From Candidatus Falkowiibacteriota bacterium (GTDB lineage: Bacteria; Patescibacteriota; Patescibacteriia; UBA2591; JABMQE01): a DNA stretch of 13,895 nucleotides. Shown piece after piece: positions 13,280 to 13,895 of this stretch. Numbering within the stretch: position 1 is the first letter of the stretch; every line of letters begins with the position of its first letter. Both the position numbers and the translations under genes were made by a program. The stretch covers positions 1 to 13,895 of the forward strand of contig JABMQE010000016.1 of assembly GCA_013203415.1 (NCBI GenBank). The letters are read 5' to 3'. The notes below the pieces were generated by a model. It made no database searches, was not told the origin of the DNA, and saw only the letters and a list, made by a program, of their open reading frames with translations.

Positions 13280-13867
13280 ATGCCAACACCAAAGAAAATT
13301 TTGTCTTATTTGAATGCGAATAAGATTAAACACGAGATCCTTAAACATAAAAAAGTTTTTACAGCTTATGATGCGGCGCAGACATTAGGAGAGGATATAA
13401 AAAAGATTGCCAAAACGCTTTTGGTTAAGGCGGATAAGGATTATTATATTGTTTCGGTGCCGGCGAATATGAATTTGGATATTAAAAAATTGGGCGCAGC
13501 GCTAAAGGCAAAGAAGGTGAGTATTCCGAATGAAAAGGATATGGCTAAGGTTTGTAAGATTAAGCCAGGCGCGATGAGTGCTTTTGGGTCTTTGTATAAA
13601 TTACCAGTCGTTCTTGATAAAGGGTTGCTCAAAGCTAAAGATGCGGTTTTTTCGACGGGAGATTTTATGGAGAGTGTTCGTTTGAAAGTAAAGGACTACG
13701 CTGATGTCGAGGGGGCGATACTTGGGAATGTTGGGGTGGTTAGAAAGGTGAAGCCTCAAAAAAACAACCCTTCGGCAAGCTCAGGGCGGGGAAAAGCAAT
13801 CCCTCGATGCGGCTCGGGACAGGAAAAACAAAAAAGCAAGACGACGAAAAAGAAGAAGAAGAAATAG
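13280..13867 (+). CDS. YbaK/EbsC-family aminoacyl-tRNA deacylase-like protein with repeat-derived tail
   Basis: A 195-residue protein whose first 157 residues match the YbaK/ProX/EbsC editing domain, which hydrolyses mischarged aminoacyl-tRNA (Cys- or Ala-tRNAPro in studied members). Recognisable segments are HKKVFTAYDAAQTLGEDIKKIAKTLLVK (K45 lies at the conserved Lys), YYIVSVPANMNLDIKKL, PGAMSAFGSL (97-105) and LPVVLDKGLL, then FSTGDFMESVRLKVKDY. Which amino acid it edits cannot be told. From N163 on the protein leaves the family: residues 163-181 (starting N-P-S and rich in Ser/Gly) come from two short repeat elements, and the rest is a Lys-rich run ending in seven lysines. The tail may be dispensable or bind tRNA. 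The start has an AT-rich leader with no Shine-Dalgarno. Confidence 0.9.
   Translation: MPTPKKILSYLNANKIKHEILKHKKVFTAYDAAQTLGEDIKKIAKTLLVKADKDYYIVSVPANMNLDIKKLGAALKAKKVSIPNEKDMAKVCKIKPGAMSAFGSLYKLPVVLDKGLLKAKDAVFSTGDFMESVRLKVKDYADVEGAILGNVGVVRKVKPQKNNPSASSGRGKAIPRCGSGQEKQKSKTTKKKKKK
13766..13819 (+). repeat. Two short repeat elements encoding the YbaK-like tail
   Basis: The first element, AACCCTTCGGCAAGCTCAGGG without its two final bases being paired (13766-13786), shares its ends with the ATPase element. The second, TCCCTCGATGC/GGCTCGGGA (13800-13819), is a similar imperfect palindrome. Both are read without stops, and the first uses the same frame (N-P-S...S-G) as in the ATPase. Confidence 0.65.
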
Positions 13868-13895
13868 TGCATCATTAATTACCACTAATCAGTAC

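Noticed and set aside
1..13895. CRISPR array, tRNA or rRNA genes
   Set aside because: No regularly spaced direct repeats with unique spacers and no cloverleaf or rRNA-like segment was noticed; the short repeats at 8226, 12235 and 12698 are too short and irregular.
1..13895. UGA read as glycine, as in some Patescibacteria relatives
   Set aside because: TGA ends the membrane-protein, HsdS and AbrB-like genes at sensible protein ends and in coupled overlaps, and no conserved gene here has an internal in-frame TGA.

Overview
The window reads like a small-genome, AT-rich bacterium of the Patescibacteria (Candidate Phyla Radiation). This rests on low GC, tightly packed genes all on the plus strand, no recognisable Shine-Dalgarno sequence before any start codon, several lysine-rich C-terminal tails, and short GC-rich palindromes scattered between and inside genes. 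I have no marker gene that fixes the taxon. TGA ends the membrane-protein, HsdS and AbrB-like genes in compact, overlapping arrangements, so the standard bacterial code fits better than the UGA-glycine code of some relatives.

Bases 1-7905 look like a defence or accessory island. It opens with the 3' part of a radC-family gene (5' end outside the window). Next comes a zinc-ribbon gene interrupted by an in-frame amber codon. A restriction-modification locus follows: a methyltransferase with a fused N-terminal PD-(D/E)xK-like domain (980-2797), a stand-alone WYL domain (2808-3065), a NYN-type nuclease with a large insertion (3069-3860), a strong hairpin, an unknown three-helix membrane protein (4025-4702) that overlaps a two-domain specificity subunit (4680-6092), and an unknown helical protein coupled by ATGA (6089-6562). 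No HsdR motor subunit is present. A GIY-YIG nuclease with an extra C-terminal domain (6589-7347) and a MacroD-type macrodomain (7393-7905) complete the island.

Bases 7907-8299 are a boundary: a perfect 22-bp AT palindrome, a small AbrB-like DNA-binding protein, an extended -10 promoter and a GC palindrome nested in short repeats.

Bases 8300-13867 are more ordinary: a P-type Ca2+-ATPase-like pump and a CaCA-family exchanger (together a plausible Ca2+ export pair), a small winged-helix-like protein, a small membrane protein and a YbaK/EbsC-type deacylase. The ATPase and YbaK-like genes carry related repeat segments read in the same frame, which suggests a protein-coding palindromic repeat family.

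The strongest leads are the combination of nuclease-methylase fusion, WYL, NYN, membrane protein and HsdS; the amber-interrupted zinc-ribbon gene; and the in-frame repeat elements.
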